Source of the DNA: Desulfuromusa sp.
GTDB taxonomy: Bacteria; Desulfobacterota; Desulfuromonadia; Desulfuromonadales; Geopsychrobacteraceae
DNA length: 64,000 bases
Reading direction: 5' to 3'
Assembly (NCBI GenBank): GCA_029933365.1
Contig: JAOZOH010000002.1
Location: forward strand, 1-64,000
Made by a program: the position numbers and the translations under genes. How positions within the stretch are numbered: the stretch's first letter is position 1; every line of letters begins with the position of its first letter. The notes under the pieces were generated by a model. That model worked only from the letters and a program-made list of their open reading frames with translations, was not told the DNA's origin and did no database searches. This document shows, one piece after another, positions 61,255 through 64,000 of the stretch.

Positions 61255-62997
61255 TTGCTGACAGATAAACAAAAGAATATCTATCTCAGACTCATCAGTT
61301 ATGCTTTGCCGTATAAGTGGATTATTGCACTATCGATGGTGGCTTCCATGGGGGTTGCTGCAACAGATGCCATTCTCGCTTATCTGGTTAAGCCGTTTGT
61401 TGATGAGTTGATTGTTGCTGGCAACATGGAACTGGCAAAGGTAATACCGTTTCTGGTTGTTGGTCTGGCAGCTTTTAAGGGCATCTCCCGTTACGTTCAG
61501 GAGTACTATATTCGTACCGCAGGTCAGAGTGCTGTTCAAGACATTCGTAATCAAGTTTTCGGCCATTCAATCAAATTGTCGATGCGCTTTTTTACCGGCA
61601 ATTCTTCTGGCTCATTGATGTCAAGAATTCTCAATGATGTCAATGTATTGCAAGCTGCACTTGCAGAGGTTCTGGTAACTTTGCTGCGCGAGACTCTGAC
61701 CATTGTGGCTTTGACCGGTTACGCTTTTTATGTCGATTGGAAGATGACTCTGATGGCTTTTGTTGTGATTCCTATATCTGTTTGGCCCGCAGCTGCCATT
61801 GGTAAAAAAATAAAAAAGTTTTCCCGGCGTGGTCAGGATGCGATGGGAAATGTGACCAGTGTTCTGGAACAGAGTTTTTCCGGTATTAAGGTGATTAAAG
61901 CATTTGCTACTGAAGAACGGGAAGAACAGAAATTTGTTCAGGAAAATTCCGGTTTTTTTAAATTTATCCGTAAAACATTTAAATATTCGGCAGCTTCGGC
62001 TCCTGTAATGGAGCTTCTGACGTCATTTGGCGTCGCTGCTGTTCTCTGGTACGGCCTGAATCGGGTTGCGGTAGACGCAATGACAAAAGGTGAACTGTTT
62101 TCCATTCTTGCAGCTGTTCTGATCATGTATACGCCGTTGAAGCGACTGACGAAAGTTAATAACACGATTCAAAAAGCGATCGGAGCCGCAGAGCGGGTTT
62201 TTGAAGTACTAGATAATCAGGCTGAAATTATCGATGCTCCAAATGCAGTTGATTTGCCTCGAAGTCAAGGGTACGTCAGTTTTGAAAATGTCAGGTTTGC
62301 TTATGATGACGATCTGGTTTTGCGCGATTTTTCTGTACAGGCAAAACCGGGTGAGGTTGTTGCTCTGGTCGGGGCAAGTGGTGCCGGGAAAAGTACTCTG
62401 ATCGGATTATTGAACCGGTTTTATGATCCACAGCAGGGGCGCATCCTGATTGATGATCACGATATCCGTGGAGTCACCCAGAAAAGTTTGCACGCAAATC
62501 TGGCGTTGGTTGATCAAGAAACGTTTCTGTTTAATGATACTATCGCCAATAACATCCGCTATGGACAATCTGATGCCGATTTTTCCCTTGTAGAGTCGGC
62601 TGCCACTCAGGCTTATGCTGATGAATTTATCCGGCAGATGCCCGATGGTTATGAGACGAAAATTGGTGATCGCGGTGTGCGCCTGTCTGGTGGACAGCGG
62701 CAGAGGCTCTGTATTGCTCGTGCAATTTTGCGTGATGCTCCGATATTGTTATTAGATGAAGCAACCAGTGCTCTGGATACTGAAAGTGAAGCCATGGTGC
62801 AGCAGGCTCTCGGAAATTTGATGCAAAATCGGACTACGTTTGTTATCGCACATCGTCTTTCTACCATTATGCACGCAGATCGAATTCTGGTTCTTGATCA
62901 GGGTGAAATCGTTGAATCAGGAAACCACCAGGAATTGCTTGAATACGGTGGACAGTACAAACGTCTCTGCGATGCACAATTTGGAGAGCAGAGCTGA
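61255..62997 (+). CDS. msbA: Lipid A export ABC transporter (MsbA-type) ATP-binding/permease
   Basis: MsbA flips lipid A-core across the inner membrane. I choose TTG 61255, which has GAGG ten bases before and gives 580 residues; a much earlier in-frame codon (61027) would read through 76 residues of lpxB. Residues 1-310 form a six-helix domain. The ATPase domain has Walker A VGASGAGKSTLIGLL, Q-loop VDQETFLFND, signature LSGGQRQRLCIARAIL, and Walker B LLLDEATSALDTES. It lies in the lipid A operon after lpxB. Confidence 0.93.
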   Translation: MLTDKQKNIYLRLISYALPYKWIIALSMVASMGVAATDAILAYLVKPFVDELIVAGNMELAKVIPFLVVGLAAFKGISRYVQEYYIRTAGQSAVQDIRNQVFGHSIKLSMRFFTGNSSGSLMSRILNDVNVLQAALAEVLVTLLRETLTIVALTGYAFYVDWKMTLMAFVVIPISVWPAAAIGKKIKKFSRRGQDAMGNVTSVLEQSFSGIKVIKAFATEEREEQKFVQENSGFFKFIRKTFKYSAASAPVMELLTSFGVAAVLWYGLNRVAVDAMTKGELFSILAAVLIMYTPLKRLTKVNNTIQKAIGAAERVFEVLDNQAEIIDAPNAVDLPRSQGYVSFENVRFAYDDDLVLRDFSVQAKPGEVVALVGASGAGKSTLIGLLNRFYDPQQGRILIDDHDIRGVTQKSLHANLALVDQETFLFNDTIANNIRYGQSDADFSLVESAATQAYADEFIRQMPDGYETKIGDRGVRLSGGQRQRLCIARAILRDAPILLLDEATSALDTESEAMVQQALGNLMQNRTTFVIAHRLSTIMHADRILVLDQGEIVESGNHQELLEYGGQYKRLCDAQFGEQS

Positions 62998-63011
62998 TGA
63001 AGCTAGAGTCC

Positions 63012-63145
63012 TGTCATGCATAAACTGTCGCACCTTGCTTGTTCTTTTACGCGCCAACTGCGTTGTGTCTTCCGCTGTATAGCTTTGGCTATGCAGCGAA
63101 AAACACGCCTTGTTGACACGCAAAATCCCGGCGCAAGTTTGCAAC
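63012..63145. repeat. Diverged hairpin repeat at the start of the acyltransferase gene (family copy 4, tentative)
   Basis: An inner stem CGCTGTATAGC/GCTATGCAGCG (about 63074-63099) is followed by GAAAAACACGCCTTGTTGACACGC. This parallels the GAAAAACCACTGCGCCTTGT segment of the three 125-bp copies. It starts within about 15 bases of the msbA stop codon, the same placement as the others. Confidence 0.5.
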
Positions 63146-63825
63146 ATTCTACGCCCGACAGGACTCTGGGTGACCGACTGCTGTTGATGTTTGTTCCTTT
63201 TATCGCCTCACGGCTGATGCATTTACTTAATTTGACGTTGAGAAAAGAAACCCTGGGAGAGGATCAACTTCGTAGTGCTTGGGAGCGTGGTGAGCAGGCT
63301 ATTATTCCTTTTTGGCACGATCAACTGTTTTTGCTGGTTTTTGGATACCCGGCGAAACATGCAAAATTGTTGATAAGCGCGTCAAAGGATGGTGAACTTC
63401 TTGCTCGAACTATGAAATACTTTGATCAGGACACTGTTCGGGGGTCATCCTCGCGTGGTGGTCGTGCCGCCTTCAAGGAGATGCTGGATTTGTGCAAAGA
63501 GCCAGTTGATATCGTTTTAACTCCGGACGGTCCCAGGGGGCCCAGACATGAACTTAAGGATGGTGTCGTGCAGTTGGCACGGATGAGCGGCCGTCCAATT
63601 ATCCCGATGGCGTTTGTCTGTAATCGTGGACATCGGTTTCAATCCTGGGATCGGTTTTTGTTTCCTTATCCATTTGGACGAGGAGTCTATTCTTTTGGGA
63701 AACCGCTTTATTTTGACAAACAAGAGGGTGTGGATGTGTTTCGTGAGCGGCTGAAAAAAGCGATGCAAGATAACCAACAACAGGCTGAAGCTCGGCTGGA
63801 GTCGTATGGTGTATCTGCTGTATAA
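63016..63825 (+). CDS. DUF374 lysophospholipid acyltransferase-family protein
   Basis: The conserved part starts at about residue 50 (LGDRLLLMFVPFIASRLMHLL, a membrane helix). It continues FWHDQLFLLVF (HX4-type active site), SASKDGELLARTMKYF, SSSRGGRAAFKEM, and TPDGPRGPRHELKDGVVQLA, the DUF374/LPLAT pattern. Such proteins add acyl chains late in lipid A or phospholipid synthesis, matching the site between msbA and waaA. The first about 45 residues after ATG 63016 are read from a hairpin repeat and are not homologous to the family; ATG 63187 or a codon near 63139 are other possible starts but lack good ribosome sites. The end overlaps waaA by 20 bases. Confidence 0.82.
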   Translation: MHKLSHLACSFTRQLRCVFRCIALAMQRKTRLVDTQNPGASLQHSTPDRTLGDRLLLMFVPFIASRLMHLLNLTLRKETLGEDQLRSAWERGEQAIIPFWHDQLFLLVFGYPAKHAKLLISASKDGELLARTMKYFDQDTVRGSSSRGGRAAFKEMLDLCKEPVDIVLTPDGPRGPRHELKDGVVQLARMSGRPIIPMAFVCNRGHRFQSWDRFLFPYPFGRGVYSFGKPLYFDKQEGVDVFRERLKKAMQDNQQQAEARLESYGVSAV

Positions 63826-64000
63826 TTTGTTATTATTACTTTCTGCACTATTTCTGGTGCCGTATTACCTGCTACGTGGATTTCGTTACGGCAAAAGTCG
63901 TCGTGGTATCAGAGAGCGGTTAGGTTATTATTCTCCGGAACAACTGAGCTTACTTCGAGAAAAAAAAACGATCTGGATTCATGCCGTTTCAGTTGGTGAA
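63806..64000 (+). CDS. waaA: 3-deoxy-D-manno-octulosonic acid transferase (5' part)
   Basis: Sixty-five codons are in the window and the gene runs off the right end. The product starts MVYLLYNLLLLLSALFLVPYYL, a membrane anchor, then RRGIRERLGYY and IWIHAVSVGE. This fits KdtA/WaaA, whose conserved WIHAVSVGE-type motif binds the acceptor. WaaA adds Kdo to lipid IVA. GGAG lies five bases before ATG 63806, which overlaps the acyltransferase end by 20 bases. Confidence 0.9.
   Translation, partial: MVYLLYNLLLLLSALFLVPYYLLRGFRYGKSRRGIRERLGYYSPEQLSLLREKKTIWIHAVSVGE

Overview
The window looks like a chromosomal stretch from a Gram-negative, anaerobic, metal- or sulfur-respiring deltaproteobacterium of the Desulfuromonadales type (Desulfuromonas/Pelobacter/Geobacter relatives). 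The evidence is a PpcA-like triheme c7 domain, a multiheme-cytochrome/FeS/NrfD membrane complex, a lipid A and BamA operon, and a gene order (argC; queA-tgt-yajC-secDF; pheA-tyrA-aroA-cmk-rpsA; bamA-ompH-lpxD-fabZ-lpxA-lpxB-msbA-waaA) that I recall as typical of that group. No rRNA, tRNA, transposase gene or CRISPR array was found.

Layout. 1-232: the 3' end of a group II intron, then palindromic GGGACTGTCCC repeats, then argC. 1338-4861: a membrane-anchored pseudokinase/TPR protein translationally linked to an L,D-transpeptidase. 4954-6347: a DUF1858-type CxCC protein, a small membrane protein and a lipoprotein carrying a triheme c7 domain. 6711-15483: queA, tgt, yajC, secD, secF, a TPR protein, recJ and murB. 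15498-17839 (minus): a class I aminotransferase and a BioD-like/DRTGG ATPase. 18031-25329: pheA, tyrA, aroA, cmk, rpsA, sppA, ihfB. 25400-25590 (minus): a 6S RNA gene sharing a bidirectional terminator with ihfB. 25679-28480: a pseudouridine synthase, lgt, a HAD phosphatase and an unknown membrane protein.

28560-37463 is a respiratory block. Four minus-strand genes (tetraheme membrane cytochrome, Tat-exported 4x[4Fe-4S] protein, NrfD-like quinone-site protein, about 12-heme cytochrome) follow a near-consensus sigma-54 promoter. A sensor kinase and an NtrC-type sigma-54 activator diverge from them and are the obvious regulators. 37476-41881 (minus) is a partner-switching signalling block: a DUF3311 small membrane protein, a Na+/solute-symporter-GAF-SpoIIE phosphatase fusion, a STAS anti-anti-sigma protein and an RsbW-like kinase.

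42148-50566 holds a TPR lipoprotein, a LolB/DUF4292-like lipoprotein, an oligopeptide ABC importer (binding protein and two permeases, no ATPase) with an MshEN-type c-di-GMP-binding protein inserted between the permeases, an NTF2-like protein and mutM. 50676-64000 holds a thioesterase, lysS, lolC, lolD, bamA, ompH, lpxD, fabZ, lpxA, lpxB, msbA, a DUF374 acyltransferase and the 5' end of waaA: the outer-membrane biogenesis cluster.

Several families of palindromic dispersed repeats lie between genes. One family of about 125 bp hairpins sits directly behind stop codons in three places (after queA, a peptide permease and lolC). A diverged fourth copy appears to form the apparent N-terminus of the DUF374 acyltransferase. 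Start codons were re-chosen in many genes from Shine-Dalgarno position and overlap with the upstream gene; TTG and GTG starts are common here.
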